Counted from the first letter of the stretch, positions 26,781 to 34,346 are shown. The stretch: 64,000 bases of DNA from Bradyrhizobium sp. 200 (GCF_023100945.1 NZ_CP064689.1:8104001-8168000), one strand, 5' to 3'. Numbers and translations: made by a program. The notes: generated by a model from the letters alone, not told the origin.

Positions 26781-27235
26781 GCGCAAGCGGATGACTGAGG
26801 CAGACGCCAAACTCAAGCGGCTCTACGACGCCATCGAAAGCGGCGTCACCGATCTCTCCGACCTGATGCTGAAGGATCGCATCGCCGAGTTGAAGGCGAT
26901 CCGGGATCAGGCCCGTGCTGGCGCCGAGAGGGCCGAGGGTGCGATAGAACGACTGGGCCAATCGTCGCCATCCAGTCAATCAAGACCTTTGCCAGGACGG
27001 CGCGCAAGCGAATGCGGACCGAGGGCGGCGGCTATCGCCGCGATTACCTTCGCGCGCTGGCCCAACGCGTCGAAGTCGACGCGCAAGAACTTCGCATCAT
27101 GGGCTCGAAAGCGAACTGCTGCGCACGCTCGTCGCCGCCCCAAGCGCAAAAACGGCGGGTTTTGGCGTGCCCAGTTCTGTACCGAGGTGGCGCCCGAAGA
27201 CATTCGGACTCCTGGCCCAGACTTATTGCATAAAT
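26776..27235 (+). pseudogene. Serine-recombinase C-terminal relic (island recombinase)
   Basis: The frame from NERKRMTEADAKLKRLYDAI to RAGAERAEGAIERLG is the coiled-coil C-terminal segment of large site-specific recombinases found on rhizobial islands. The sequence then continues in another frame as RTEGGGYRRDYLRALAQRVE and DAQELRIMGSK, showing a frameshift near 26990. The catalytic N-terminal domain (Ser recombinase plus the zinc-ribbon part) is absent. The 3' end runs into a tRNA-like sequence at 27188-27225, a typical arrangement in which the last codons of such genes lie in the attachment site. Clearly non-functional. Confidence 0.65.
27188..27225 (-). repeat. tRNA-3'-half-like sequence, possible left attachment-site relic
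   Basis: The plus strand reads tggcgcccgaagacattcgg and continues actcctggcccagactt. This is an imperfect copy (about three quarters identical, with two short gaps) of the tRNA-Arg 3' fragment at 47684-47729, in the same orientation. It forms the 3' end of the recombinase relic. It could be one of a pair of direct repeats bounding a 20.5-kb island. Confidence 0.5.
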
Positions 27236-27239
27236 GCGT

Positions 27240-27789
27240 AGCGGCGATTTTCTCTTCGATATTGATTTGACGTCCCCGCTCCTTAGCTGAATGAGCGCGC
27301 GAGTGGCGTCTCTGGATGCTTTGTCGAGAGCAAATGACCGCCCGTCATTCCCAATGGACCCGGTCACACTTGCCCGCGTCCGGACGCGCTCCGCCGCTGG
27401 GCAGCTGCGATCCTCAGGAAGTCAAACCCGTCCCGGCGGTTAGACCGGGACGGTGAGTGAGTTATAACAAAAGTGGTTGCGGGGACCTGCAACCATCTCA
27501 AATTGCTATTTGAGGCAGCAGCATGAACGGGTGGATCGGTCGATCCGATCCGTGGGCAATATGAGGACCGAACGCCAGCGGTGAACTATGTTTGCGGATA
27601 ATGGAAGGAGAGCCGGGATCGTCCTGCGAACCCGGCGTCCCGAACGGCTTACTCTTAGTGCGAACCCTTGAATTTACAGGTTTTTTTGTAAGCGTTCTTA
27701 CCCGATATTCCGCTTCTGTTCACGGCCATTCTTGGGCTTTCCTTGGGTCCTAGCCAAGCCGTCCACCCTACGTTTTATCGGAGAATACT
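27240..27789. other. Non-coding island DNA with hairpins
   Basis: No gene recognised. Two hairpins are visible: cccgtcccggcggttagacc with its partner gggacggt (about 27425-27455) and ctcaaattgctatttgag (about 27497-27514, seven-base arms). A promoter for the next small gene may lie in the T-rich patch at about 27675-27700. Confidence 0.35.
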
Positions 27790-28227
27790 ATGACCAAATT
27801 CATCACGGTCATCGCAATGCTTGGGACCACTTCCGCTCTCGCGGAGACGCCATATCCGACCCCGACCCGCGACGGAACGGAGCGCATCCGGCGCACCGGC
27901 ACCTGCCCCACCGGCTACGTCGGCAAGGGCGACAAGTGCGAGACGCTGCACCGCGACACCCCGCGCGCCTACCCGAAGATCGAGGGTCGCCCCCTTCGTG
28001 GTCGCTTACCCACTGCACGTGACCGAGCTGTACCAACTGACCTAGATCGCTCACTATCGGCGCATCATCGCTTCCTGCTTAGCGAACGGCTTGTCCTCGT
28101 CGAACTTCACCCAGGCGCTGCGCGATCTTGGAACGGGCGGCAGTTGATGAGCGCTCCCACGAAACGGCCGCGGGGAAAGCGCCGGTACTTCTCGGCGGTC
28201 CAATCCCGATTGTCTCGCCATTGCTGA
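27790..28227 (+). CDS. Small secreted Cys-containing protein with aberrant C-terminus
   Basis: The first about 65 residues are a recognisable rhizobial exported small protein: signal peptide MTKFITVIAMLGTTSALA, then ETPYPTPTRDGTERIRRTG and CPTGYVGKGDKCETLH with two Cys. In relatives of this type the chain ends soon after a second CPSGY-like motif. Here, after RAYPKIEGRP, the sequence changes to an Arg/Leu-rich stretch without similarity, so the downstream part to 28227 is probably out-of-frame read-through of a damaged 3' end. Function unknown; location would be periplasmic or extracellular. Start chosen at ATG 27790. Confidence 0.5.
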   Translation: MTKFITVIAMLGTTSALAETPYPTPTRDGTERIRRTGTCPTGYVGKGDKCETLHRDTPRAYPKIEGRPLRGRLPTARDRAVPTDLDRSLSAHHRFLLSERLVLVELHPGAARSWNGRQLMSAPTKRPRGKRRYFSAVQSRLSRHC

Positions 28228-28327
28228 AAATCGGCCTCGATTCGTTTTGACGAATAGGAGCGGGGCTACCCGCTCCGCTGATGACGGAGTCGTCGTTACG
28301 GGTCCGCGTGACGATGCTCGCATGAAA

Positions 28328-28573
28328 CTATGCGGCGCGGGTTTTGTTCTTTCCCGATCGGGCGACCTTTGCTTTTTTGGCGGATTTCGTCGCAACCAAT
28401 CTCGTATCGGTGGGCGCTGCGGCGTCAGCGTTGCTGCCTGAGTTTTCAACTGATGTCGTGAGAATTTCGCGTTGAGCATTGAGCCAATAGATGTCTGCCT
28501 GGCCCTCGGGTTCACCATCGGCGATCCAGAGGTGGTAGGCACGTTCGCGAATGGCCTCTTCCAGATTTGGCAT
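28328..28573 (-). CDS. DUF2934 domain-containing small protein
   Basis: Protein of 81 residues. The N-terminal half carries the DUF2934 pattern: IRERAYHLWIADGEPEGQAD followed by IYWLNAQREIL (family pattern I-R-x-R-A-Y-x-I-W-e-x-E-G-r-P-x-G-x-d-x-x-x-W). The C-terminal half is Lys/Ala/Ser-rich and low-complexity (SAKKAKVARSGKNK), as often seen in these proteins. Function is unknown. Such genes are abundant in accessory DNA of Bradyrhizobium and relatives, which agrees with the island context. Start at ATG 28573 with a GGAGAA-like ribosome-binding site upstream. Confidence 0.85.
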   Translation of the reverse strand: MPNLEEAIRERAYHLWIADGEPEGQADIYWLNAQREILTTSVENSGSNADAAAPTDTRLVATKSAKKAKVARSGKNKTRAA

Positions 28574-29126
28574 GGGATTCTCCTTTCATGATGCGCCCAG
28601 CCCCGGCAGGCAAAGTCTTGCTCCCGTAAGGTTAACGAAATCTTAACCCCGCTGGTGTCGGTTGGATTGCCTGGTCGGATTGCGATCACCAGGTCTCTTT
28701 GAAGCGCGTCAAGATCGCGGCGGCGGGTGAGGACGAGCTTGCCGCCGGCCCGGCAGCGCGATCGGCTCGTCGAACTTACGGCCCCGCCCTGATGAACGCT
28801 CTGGCATCTCCTCGTCCCGGGGGTATCCAACCCGAGGCGCAAGGGTTGCGTTGGCAATCAGGTTGGCGTCTATTTCCTCAGACCGGGCGAAAAGAAGAAA
28901 AAATCCTAAGAGGACGTGCGCATATTTCGCGCCGCCAAAATGGGCGCCAACGGAGCGGCGGCCGACGTCGATCATCTCAAAAGCTGCGCCAATGTGCCTC
29001 CAGCCCGGCACGGAGCCAAAACCATCCCAGTCGCTGGTTGGGATTTGAGAGCAACAGACAATAGGTGGAGAAGGTCGCCTGAACAGGTAGGATGATGCAC
29101 TGAACTGCCTGCGATTCGGAGGGGCC
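28574..29126. other. Island intergenic region
   Basis: Several frames exist on both strands but none shows family features or a good start signal. The end carries a ggagggg-type ribosome-binding site for the gene at 29127. Confidence 0.35.
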
Positions 29127-29402
29127 ATGACCAAGCCGCGGCCAAGAACCGGTAACCTCTTAGCGATGCGTGCAGAGACCGGAGAGAAAGTCGATAAAAT
29201 TCCAGCCGCGCGTTTCCCGGTTCAACACGAAATCCAGCAACTGCATAAGGAATTGAGCGATTTTAACGAGCGAATCATAGAATTGGAAAATGAAGGCCAT
29301 CGCGGCCATGCGATGGAAGTGTTGAAGGCAAAGGCAATAGACTTTGCACGGCAGATCGATGAACTTCGCTGCTTGCTAGTCGAACCGCTTCCGAAAGATT
29401 AG
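29127..29402 (+). CDS. Small hypothetical coiled-coil protein
   Basis: A 91-residue cytosolic protein without a known domain. The N-terminal 30 residues are basic and probably flexible. About 33-85 form an amphipathic helix-rich stretch (HEIQQLHKELSDFNERIIEL; KAKAIDFARQIDELRCLLV) with heptad-like hydrophobic spacing, so dimerisation by a coiled coil is likely. ATG 29127 follows GGAGGGGCC. It stands alone between non-coding stretches. I do not recognise a function. Confidence 0.6.
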   Translation: MTKPRPRTGNLLAMRAETGEKVDKIPAARFPVQHEIQQLHKELSDFNERIIELENEGHRGHAMEVLKAKAIDFARQIDELRCLLVEPLPKD

Positions 29403-29551
29403 GACCTGCAATCAGCCAGATCATGCTGGGCACCGGCATCTTCCACGAACGCCGATACGTCATGTATTCACGCCGGCGAAGCTGAGGATCAGCAAGAGAT
29501 TGCTATTCGAGAATCCGGGGCGGATTTTTTCATACGTGTCCCACGTAAAGC

Positions 29552-29590
29552 AAAACCCCCGCCGGTCTGGGTAAGACGGCAGGGGTTCTT
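29552..29590 (+). terminator. Strong hairpin, terminator-like
   Basis: The sequence aaaacccccgccggtctggg followed by taagacggcaggggttctt forms a GC-rich stem (AACCCC/GGGGTT plus CCGtCT/AGaCGG). Without a long T tract it may be a terminator for the gene ending at 29402 or a structured non-coding element. Confidence 0.45.
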
Positions 29591-29703
29591 GCGGGTGGAT
29601 GGTGCGGGGCTAGGGGAGGTTGCTCCTAGGTGTCGCGCCACGGACCTACTCGACGAGCAAACGTCTTACATCAGGTTCCCACAAGGCGATTTTCTGAGCA
29701 GTT

Positions 29704-29845
29704 GGTCTGAACTGCATACTCGAAGGCAGCTCCTTCAGGATCGTTTTCCTCGAACTATTCTGGGCCGCGTCCTGGCTCGAAAGACCTTCAGGTGATCGCG
29801 GTCACCAACCTGCTTGGCGTTTTCGACGTAGATCCAGACGGTCAT
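29704..29845 (-). pseudogene. MTVWIYV-family small protein, frameshifted copy 1
   Basis: From ATG 29845 the frame reads MTVWIYVENAKQVGDRDHLK then VF, the start of a roughly 45-50-residue protein family common in Bradyrhizobium. It then shifts to RARTRPRIVRGKRS and stops at 29735. In another frame the missing end FEENDPEGAAFEY is still visible (about 29704-29735 and just upstream), so an indel has broken the gene. Two other damaged copies lie at 30344-30479 and 33988-34077 on the same strand. Confidence 0.6.
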
Positions 29846-30064
29846 GATTGGTCCCTCTTGAGCTTCCGCTTCCCCCAATGGGTATCCTTGCGCTCGGGAG
29901 TGAACACCCTCTCGACATGACGGTTCAGCGCCTTCATGACCCCGATCCGCGCCATCATCGCCAGAACGCCCGCGTATCAAGAGCCGCCTTACATCCGGTT
30001 TGGAATGCCCCGCGCCGGGCCAGAACTTTAGGAATATGATGCGTGACCATTGGGAGGTTTACGC

Positions 30065-30295
30065 ATGGCAAAAGAACCGCACCAAAAGACCAGCGCCGAA
30101 CTCGCGCAGGATTTGTCCACACGGCCTGACAGTCTCATCCACCTCACCGCAAAGGCCGAAATGGCACGAAGAGCCGCCGTACAGGACCAGTGGCGGAGCT
30201 GGATCATGTTCGCTTCCGTGGTGATCGCAGCGCTCGCGGCCGCCGCTTCGGCCTGCTCGGCTTACTTCGCCTATCTCAGTTCGCTCCATAAGTGA
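30065..30295 (+). CDS. Small single-helix membrane protein
   Basis: A 76-residue protein: a charged, helical N-terminal half (MAKEPHQKTSAELAQDLSTR, then HLTAKAEMARRAAV) followed by one hydrophobic helix (about 47-70: WIMFASVVIAALAAAASACS). Predicted to be anchored in the inner membrane by its C-terminal helix with the N-terminus cytosolic. The start ATG 30065 is preceded by gggaggttt. Function unknown. The gene is on the opposite strand from two MTVWIYV-family relics that flank it. Confidence 0.6.
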   Translation: MAKEPHQKTSAELAQDLSTRPDSLIHLTAKAEMARRAAVQDQWRSWIMFASVVIAALAAAASACSAYFAYLSSLHK

Positions 30296-30343
30296 GAACG
30301 TCAGAACGCCCCGCGCGAAAAGGTGGTGCATAGGCGCCTGTCT

Positions 30344-30479
30344 TCACTCCACCTCATACTGGAACGCCACGCCTTCCGGGTCATTCTCCTGAAGCCATGT
30401 CTCGGCGGCTCTCTCGCTCGCAAAGATCTTTAGGTGTTCCTTGTCGCCGACCTGCTTACTGGCCTGTTGATATCGATGG
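30344..30479 (-). pseudogene. MTVWIYV-family small protein, 5'-truncated copy 2
   Basis: The minus strand encodes YQQASKQVGDKEHLKIFASE, then RAAETWLQENDPEGVAFQYE and VE before the stop at 30344. This is the complete body and C-terminus of the family, but the expected MTVWVYVDT start is replaced by unrelated sequence (VPHR) without a start codon. It is therefore probably not translated. It gives the best view in this window of the intact C-terminus. Confidence 0.6.
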
Positions 30480-30653
30480 GGCACCAAGAAGCTACAAAGC
30501 CCGGCCGCCCGTGAAGTCCGGTAGTGCCTCAGTTTGAAATTTAGAACTTGCCTTCCCGTCTGAACTTGGCGGCCAAATCAGTATCAAGCTTTTCAATCCG
30601 CGCTATCGTCACTTCCCGTTGCCACAATTATCTGCTCATTCGTCCCCATTCAC

Positions 30654-30767
30654 TCACCGCGCGACGAATGAGTAGATAATCCAGATTACGACGAGAGCCG
30701 CTAGAACAAGTATCCAATTGGGAACTTGACTACCCGCTATCGATGTCTTCCGGCTAAACCATTCCAT
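30654..30767 (-). CDS. 37-residue membrane micropeptide
   Basis: Very short gene: MEWFSRKTSIAGSQVPNWIL followed by VLAALVVIWIIYSFVAR. One hydrophobic helix spans about residues 17-34, with a basic/aromatic N-terminus expected in the cytosol. ATG 30767 follows gggaggaaagcc, a strong Shine-Dalgarno at good distance, which supports translation. I believe similar peptides with EWF-x-RKTSIAG recur in Bradyrhizobium genomes (recollection, not searched). Function unknown; small membrane peptides often modulate a larger membrane protein. Confidence 0.6.
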   Translation of the reverse strand: MEWFSRKTSIAGSQVPNWILVLAALVVIWIIYSFVAR

Positions 30768-30967
30768 GGCTTTCCTCCCAGATAGACCGCCTCACTTGGG
30801 CGACCTCCCACGCTTCCAACACCCCAACGATATCACCGATTTCCCAAAGCCGTTGGTAACATTCGCGGCCATCGCTGAAAGAGCCCACTACCGCATTTGA
30901 CCCTCCCTTGGAAGCTTACCGCTAAGCATTACCTTTAGCTGGGCTTATCGCAATGCAGGAGGTAGAA

Positions 30968-31210
30968 ATGGGTCAAAGCAGGGTATTGCACAGCCACATG
31001 TCGAGCCAGCGCGATTCTTGGTGGTATTTGGTACAAGACGACAATGGCGCGCTGTTCATCGATTATGAGAATGACGTCTCCCCTGAGGACGGCAGGACGC
31101 GCACACCTATCAACGAGTTTATTGCCAAGGATAGAAACGGTGCGGTGGGAAAAGCCATCCAGTTGCTAATCGACCGCATGTTCGAGGATAGAGATGCCAA
31201 GGGGTCCTAA
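30968..31210 (+). CDS. Hypothetical protein, 80 residues
   Basis: Small acidic cytosolic protein with no recognised domain. Visible features are WWYLVQDDNGALFIDYEND, then an SPEDGRTR turn and a C-terminal amphipathic helix GAVGKAIQLLIDRMFEDRDA. ATG 30968 has AGGAGGTAGAA immediately upstream, a better signal than the ATG at 30953. Its 3' end overlaps the start of the next gene by 17 bases, so the two are likely co-transcribed and translationally coupled. Confidence 0.65.
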   Translation: MGQSRVLHSHMSSQRDSWWYLVQDDNGALFIDYENDVSPEDGRTRTPINEFIAKDRNGAVGKAIQLLIDRMFEDRDAKGS

Positions 31211-31424
31211 GGGCGAGAAGCGGCCAGCCGCCGCCATCGGCAACGCCATCATGATCGCCAAGATCGCCACCGGCGAGATCGAGGACATCACCACCGAGGA
31301 CGGCAAGAACGCGGCCGCCGTGGCGCTGGGGCGCATGGGCGGCAAGGCGCGGGCCGCGGGCATGTCGGCGAAGAAGCGGAAAGAGATCGCCAAGAAGGCT
31401 GCGGAAAAACGCTGGGGAAAGTAA
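31194..31424 (+). CDS. Small basic protein with GRMGGKARAAGMS motif
   Basis: A 76-residue protein. It begins MPRGPKGEKRPAAAIGNAIM, and has an acidic middle (GEIEDITTEDGKN) and a strongly basic C-terminal half: ALGRMGGKARAAGMSAKKRK followed by EIAKKAAEKRWGK. The C-terminal motif GGKARA-x2-MS-x-K-x-R-x-EIAKKAA-x-KRW recurs in many small bacterial proteins, sometimes labelled histone-like or RNA-binding, but without proven function. Nucleic-acid binding is plausible from the charge. Overlaps the preceding gene by 17 bases. Confidence 0.7.
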   Translation: MPRGPKGEKRPAAAIGNAIMIAKIATGEIEDITTEDGKNAAAVALGRMGGKARAAGMSAKKRKEIAKKAAEKRWGK

Positions 31425-31472
31425 AAGAGTCTGCTTGCAAGCAAGCAGAGGCGCCCCCGGAAGGGGATGGTG

Positions 31473-31703
31473 TCATTTTCCCTTCGCCTTGGAGCCTTTG
31501 GTTTTCGCGGGCGGGGGCCCCGCAGCCTCCCTGGCGAGCCGCTCTGCCTTCAGACGCTCACGGTTGTTAGTGAAGGCCTTCTGCGCGATCTCGTGCTCAG
31601 TCATTGCCTTCTTGGCATCGACTTGGCGAAATGCCTTATGCGCATCGCGCTCGGCTTTGGTGATCTGTTTGGGCGGTTGAACGCCGCCCGGCGTTTTGCT
31701 CAT
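31473..31703 (-). CDS. Small basic hypothetical protein, RAERLAREA family
   Basis: A 76-residue protein starting MSKTPGGVQPPKQITKAERD, followed by HKAFRQVDAKKAMTEHEIAQ and the helical KAFTNNRERLKAERLAREAA. It ends in a low-complexity basic tail (PPPAKTKGSKAKGK). The segment N-x-ERL-(K/R)-AERLAREA recurs in the protein at 31942-32139, so they are distant paralogues. The start overlaps (ATGA) a short frame ending RLVELGLKVKK at about 31700-31735, the tail of a ribbon-helix-helix gene that is otherwise lost. Function unknown. Confidence 0.65.
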   Translation of the reverse strand: MSKTPGGVQPPKQITKAERDAHKAFRQVDAKKAMTEHEIAQKAFTNNRERLKAERLAREAAGPPPAKTKGSKAKGK

Positions 31704-31745
31704 TTCTTCACCTTCAGCCCCAGCTCTACCAGCCGGGGGCATTGG

Positions 31746-31916
31746 CTAATATGTTAGCGGCAGCACTCGTTGCACAATAGCGCCGAGGCAAACGAGCACC
31801 ACGAGCAACTTGAGCAGATTTGCCAGTCGGCTGTCGGTGGCGAACTTGTCGATCGCCCAAAAGCAGATTGCGCCGACGACGACGATAATTAAAACCCCTA
31901 TCAAAACAGAAATCAT
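31746..31916 (-). CDS. 56-residue two-helix membrane protein
   Basis: The minus strand encodes MISVLIGVLIIVVVGAICFW, then AIDKFATDSRLANLLKLLVV and LVCLGAIVQRVLPLTY. Two hydrophobic helices (about 3-20 and 32-48) are separated by a short charged loop (DKFATDSR). The start ATG 31916 follows cgagggcgat. The conserved-looking AIDKF motif is seen in small membrane proteins of related bacteria (Thivi_2564-like; from memory). Function unknown. It lies between two members of the RAERLAREA family. Confidence 0.6.
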   Translation of the reverse strand: MISVLIGVLIIVVVGAICFWAIDKFATDSRLANLLKLLVVLVCLGAIVQRVLPLTY

Positions 31917-31941
31917 ATCGCCCTCGTTGTGCTGTTGAACT

Positions 31942-32139
31942 TCATTTCCCCTTCGCCTTCAGCCCGATCTCGACTGCCTCTCGCGCCAGCCTTTCTGCTC
32001 TAAGGCGTTTGTGGTTTGCATGGAATTCTGGCTCGGCTTGGCTGTCCGATATCGTCTGCCTCGACGAAAGCGGGTGGAGAGCCCGTCGCTCGATCTCGTC
32101 CGCAACCTGTTGCTCGGCAGACCGCTTCGGCTTGATCAT
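31942..32139 (-). CDS. Small hypothetical protein, RAERLAREA family
   Basis: A 65-residue protein: MIKPKRSAEQQVADEIERRA, then a middle HPLSSRQTISDSQAEPEFHA and the family helix NHKRLRAERLAREAVEIGLK ending AKGK. The final VEIGLKAKGK resembles the LVELGLKGKSK end of the upstream RHH protein, as if C-terminal pieces had been exchanged. Its ATG overlaps the stop of that RHH gene (ATGA at 32136-32139), so it is the third cistron of a coupled three-gene unit. Function unknown. Confidence 0.6.
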   Translation of the reverse strand: MIKPKRSAEQQVADEIERRALHPLSSRQTISDSQAEPEFHANHKRLRAERLAREAVEIGLKAKGK

Positions 32140-32348
32140 TTGCTTTTTCCCTTCAGCCCGAGTTCGACCAGGCGGCGGATGGCTTCGGGGCGATCGAGTT
32201 TCACATCCTGAAGGGCGATCCACTCGTCAATTGATCGCATTTCGGACTCAGTCCACTCAGGGTTTGGGCTGCTCGCCAGCGCCTTTTGAGCCATCCCTTT
32301 TGCAGCGGCTACGGACGCCGTGATTTTGGCTAGGGTGCTTTCTTTCAT
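32136..32348 (-). CDS. Ribbon-helix-helix-like small protein (B)
   Basis: A 70-residue protein. After an Ala-rich start (MKESTLAKITASVAAAKGMA) comes WTESEMRSIDEWIALQD and then KLDRPEAIRRLVELGLKGKS. The S-I-D-x-W-I ... RPEAIRRLVELGL layout is that of helices 1 and 2 of CopG/MetJ ribbon-helix-helix folds. The N-terminal beta strand is not typical, so DNA binding is less certain than for its neighbour. It overlaps the upstream RHH gene and the downstream gene, each by four bases (ATGA), giving a compact operon. Confidence 0.65.
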   Translation of the reverse strand: MKESTLAKITASVAAAKGMAQKALASSPNPEWTESEMRSIDEWIALQDVKLDRPEAIRRLVELGLKGKSK

Positions 32349-32584
32349 CGGATCTTCGCCTTCTTCGCTGGCTTCTCGCCCGGGTCTTTCGAGAGGATGT
32401 GCAGCATGGCGTCGATCATGCCTCGTATTGCCTCGGGTCTCGTCATCGGTGGGGCCTGCTTGGCGGCCCATGCGTCGATCGCTTCGATCTGTTCGGACTG
32501 CAGGCGGACGCCGACAAGCGTTTCAGTCTTGGCGGACCGCTTTCTGACTGGCTTCGCTATGTTATCATAACTTGATTTGGCCAT
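32345..32584 (-). CDS. Ribbon-helix-helix DNA-binding protein (A)
   Basis: A 79-residue protein with a complete RHH pattern: beta strand ETLVGVRLQSEQIEAIDAWA followed by KQAPPMTRPEAIRGMIDAML. The short strand (LVGVRL) would pair in a dimer to contact the DNA major groove, and TRPEAIR is the usual helix-2 start. The C-terminal tail is basic (KPAKKAKIR). First gene of a three-gene unit with ATGA overlaps. Likely an autorepressor or antitoxin-like regulator, but no toxin is recognised next to it. ATG 32584 was chosen because the upstream residues are not family-like. Confidence 0.75.
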   Translation of the reverse strand: MAKSSYDNIAKPVRKRSAKTETLVGVRLQSEQIEAIDAWAAKQAPPMTRPEAIRGMIDAMLHILSKDPGEKPAKKAKIR

Positions 32585-32749
32585 GTCGTCTGCAGATACG
32601 TTGAGCCGCTTCTCAATGAGAGGGACACGGTCAACTTGCCGGAGGTGATCTACTGCGATGACGACACTCACTCGTCGGCTGGCGGTGCGCTCGTGAACGC
32701 GATCGCGGCGGCGGTCGAGGCCATCATTCACAAGGGAGTGCTCTCATGA
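32573..32749 (+). CDS. Short open frame, probable small or truncated gene
   Basis: The plus strand is open from 32573 to a stop at 32747-32749 and reads RYVEPLLNERDTVNLPEVIY, then CDDDTHSSAGGALVNAIAAA and VEAIIHKGVLS. Composition is protein-like, but the only possible starts are internal TTG or GTG codons (GTG at 32645). So this may be a 5'-truncated gene. Its stop overlaps the next start (ATGA at 32746), which suggests they once formed an operon. It also overlaps the RHH gene start on the other strand. Function unknown. Confidence 0.35.
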
Positions 32750-32832
32750 CCTGTGAGATCATTCAGTTTTCCACCACCGCCCGGGTTTCCCCCAAGCGCC
32801 GGCGCCGATCGATAAGGCGGCTCAGGCGGTGA
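32746..32832 (+). CDS. 28-residue MTCEIIQF micropeptide
   Basis: Reads MTCEIIQFSTTARVSPKRRR then RSIRRLRR. The MTCEIIQF start is one I associate with a family of short proteins in Bradyrhizobium islands (recollection only), where the chain is often longer, so this copy may be shortened. Very basic C-terminus. It is coupled to the preceding short frame by an ATGA overlap. Confidence 0.4.
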   Translation: MTCEIIQFSTTARVSPKRRRRSIRRLRR

Positions 32833-32937
32833 CGACAGATGGCGCGGGGCTTCGGTCCCGCGCTCCCTCTACCGTTAGAATTGGAACAACATCGCGCTAA
32901 AATCATCTGCGGTTCGAGGAATGGCAGGCGCTATCGA

Positions 32938-33312
32938 ATGGCGAAAGCTTCGAAACTGATCGTAAAAAAGCGCGGAAAAGTTCTCCTCGTTCGGCGAAGG
33001 AGCGATCGCCTTTGGATGTTTCCGGGAGGGCGCAAACGCGGGCGAGAGACTGAAAAGGAATGCCTCCGCCGTGAGATCAAAGAGGAATTGCCAAAGCTGA
33101 AGCTAGGACCGCTGAAACTCTGGAAAGAGGTCAAGGCGAAAAACCAGCGCTCTGGACGGAAGATGAGCGATGCTATTTTTCTCGCAGGCAAGGCGTCTGG
33201 AGATCTCACAATTGGTGACAAACACGAGATCGACCGGGCCGTCTGGCGCAAACCGCGAGGCATTCGTCTCACGCCAACATCGCGCTACATCCGAGACAAA
33301 CTGTTTCCCTAA
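32938..33312 (+). CDS. Nudix hydrolase family protein
   Basis: A 124-residue protein with the Nudix fold: strands SKLIVKKRGKVLLVRRR and LWMFPGGRKRG, then the Nudix box, with GGRKRGRE, followed by REIKEELPKL (G-x5-E-x7-R-E-x2-E-E pattern). The expected box Gly after EE-x is replaced by Pro/Lys, as happens in divergent members. It would hydrolyse a nucleoside diphosphate linked to some other moiety; substrate unknown. ATG 32938 fits the beginning of the fold and the longer open frame is not conserved. It is not clearly part of an operon. Confidence 0.8.
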   Translation: MAKASKLIVKKRGKVLLVRRRSDRLWMFPGGRKRGRETEKECLRREIKEELPKLKLGPLKLWKEVKAKNQRSGRKMSDAIFLAGKASGDLTIGDKHEIDRAVWRKPRGIRLTPTSRYIRDKLFP

Positions 33313-33987
33313 ATCAGCAGAGCGCCGAACCCGCGCTCACACCGCCGGTACAGGCCTCAAGGCCGCCGCTCCAACCGGGCGGGTTTTTCTTTTGATTTGG
33401 CAGGCTTGGCAAATTGCAAGCTCTCTCTCACCGGCCGCTGGTTTCGAGGTGCGGCCGAAGGAATCGGCCGGGAAAATCGAGCGGCCCACCGCCGTTCGCA
33501 CCATCTTTGAAGGTCCAGGGGGATGATACTCATAACAGCTCCGGTTTTCGGCAATTTGACGTCCCTCAATGAACAGCTTCCTGAAGTCGTGCGGATGGCG
33601 GTGGGCGCAACTGTGTCCCGAATAAGGATAGAGCTGATTTTCCGCCGGTGTTGGAATCTGATCACACCATGCGAGCAGCACAGCATCCAAGGGTAAACAG
33701 CGTGGGCGCCCCATGTGCGCCGGTGCCGATCGATCAGGAAGCGCAACCGGCAGCGGCTGGCGGCTCATGCCAGACGGCTGCGGCGGTGACAACAATGGGC
33801 GGGCTTCCGTCCCGTGGCCCTCTCCAGGGCCAGCCGGGCTCACGCTGGCGGGCCATTTTCGAGTGAACCTTTGGCGCTGCAGGACGACCAAGCTGTACCC
33901 GGGATTTTGTTAGTCCCTCTCGGGAAAGAGATTCAGCGCCGCCAGCGACCGTTTCAACGCTAGGCGGCGTTGCGTTGTCCGAGTGTC
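33313..33987. other. Non-coding island DNA with repeat-like segments
   Basis: No gene recognised. A possible terminator for the Nudix gene is the GC-rich ccaaccgggcgggtttttct at about 33374-33393. Near 33803-33830 is a gggcttccgtcccg segment resembling those at 32845, 34557 and 34800, so a degenerate repeat family is spread through 32.8-34.9 kb. Confidence 0.35.
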
Positions 33988-34077
33988 CTAATCCGCGGCG
34001 TCCGTGGTGGCGTAGACCTTGACGTGCTCGGCATCGTCAACCTGCTTGCTGGTGTTGACGTAGACAAAGACGGTCAT
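33988..34077 (-). pseudogene. MTVWIYV-family small protein, prematurely stopped copy 3
   Basis: From ATG 34077 the frame reads MTVFVYVNTSKQVDDAEHVK then VYATTDAAD and a TAG stop at 33988-33990. Compared with copy 2 (FASERAAETWLQENDPEGVA) the last 20 or so residues are lost. The start overlaps the stop of the upstream membrane-protein gene (ATGA), so it is translationally coupled and a 29-residue peptide may still be made. Confidence 0.55.
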
Positions 34078-34346
34078 CCCGATTCCTTGTCATGAATTTT
34101 CGGCCTATCGGTCAACGGTTCCTTGGTACCGCGGTCTTTATCCGCCCACCGATCCCTTTTCTGCTCCTCAAGCTTCGCCTTGCGATCAGCACCTTGGGTC
34201 TGAGCGAGCTCGGCCTCAGACTCGAACTGCTCGCTCGCCATGTCGTTGAGCTCGGCTTCAACGGCTCTTTGGCGCAATGCGAGCCCGACGAAACCCAGCA
34301 TCAATAGAACGGCTCCGGCTACAATCAGCCAATGCGGGTATTCCAT
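34074..34346 (-). CDS. Small membrane protein with charged cytosolic tail
   Basis: A 90-residue protein: MEYPHWLIVAGAVLLMLGFV, then GLALRQRAVEAEL, with one membrane helix (about 5-25) followed by a highly charged, Glu/Lys/Asp-rich tail (SEAELAQTQGADRKAKLEEQ; RDRWADKDRG). The tail looks helical or disordered and cytosolic. ATG 34346 gives the natural short N-terminus; ATG 34367 is an alternative. The stop overlaps the start of the broken MTVWIYV copy 3. Function unknown; I believe similar proteins recur in Bradyrhizobium (not searched). Confidence 0.65.
   Translation of the reverse strand: MEYPHWLIVAGAVLLMLGFVGLALRQRAVEAELNDMASEQFESEAELAQTQGADRKAKLEEQKRDRWADKDRGTKEPLTDRPKIHDKESG

Noticed and set aside
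32136..32584. RHH pair as a toxin-antitoxin system
   Set aside because: RHH proteins are often antitoxins, but no RelE/ParE/MazF-like toxin motif is found in the coupled or neighbouring genes.
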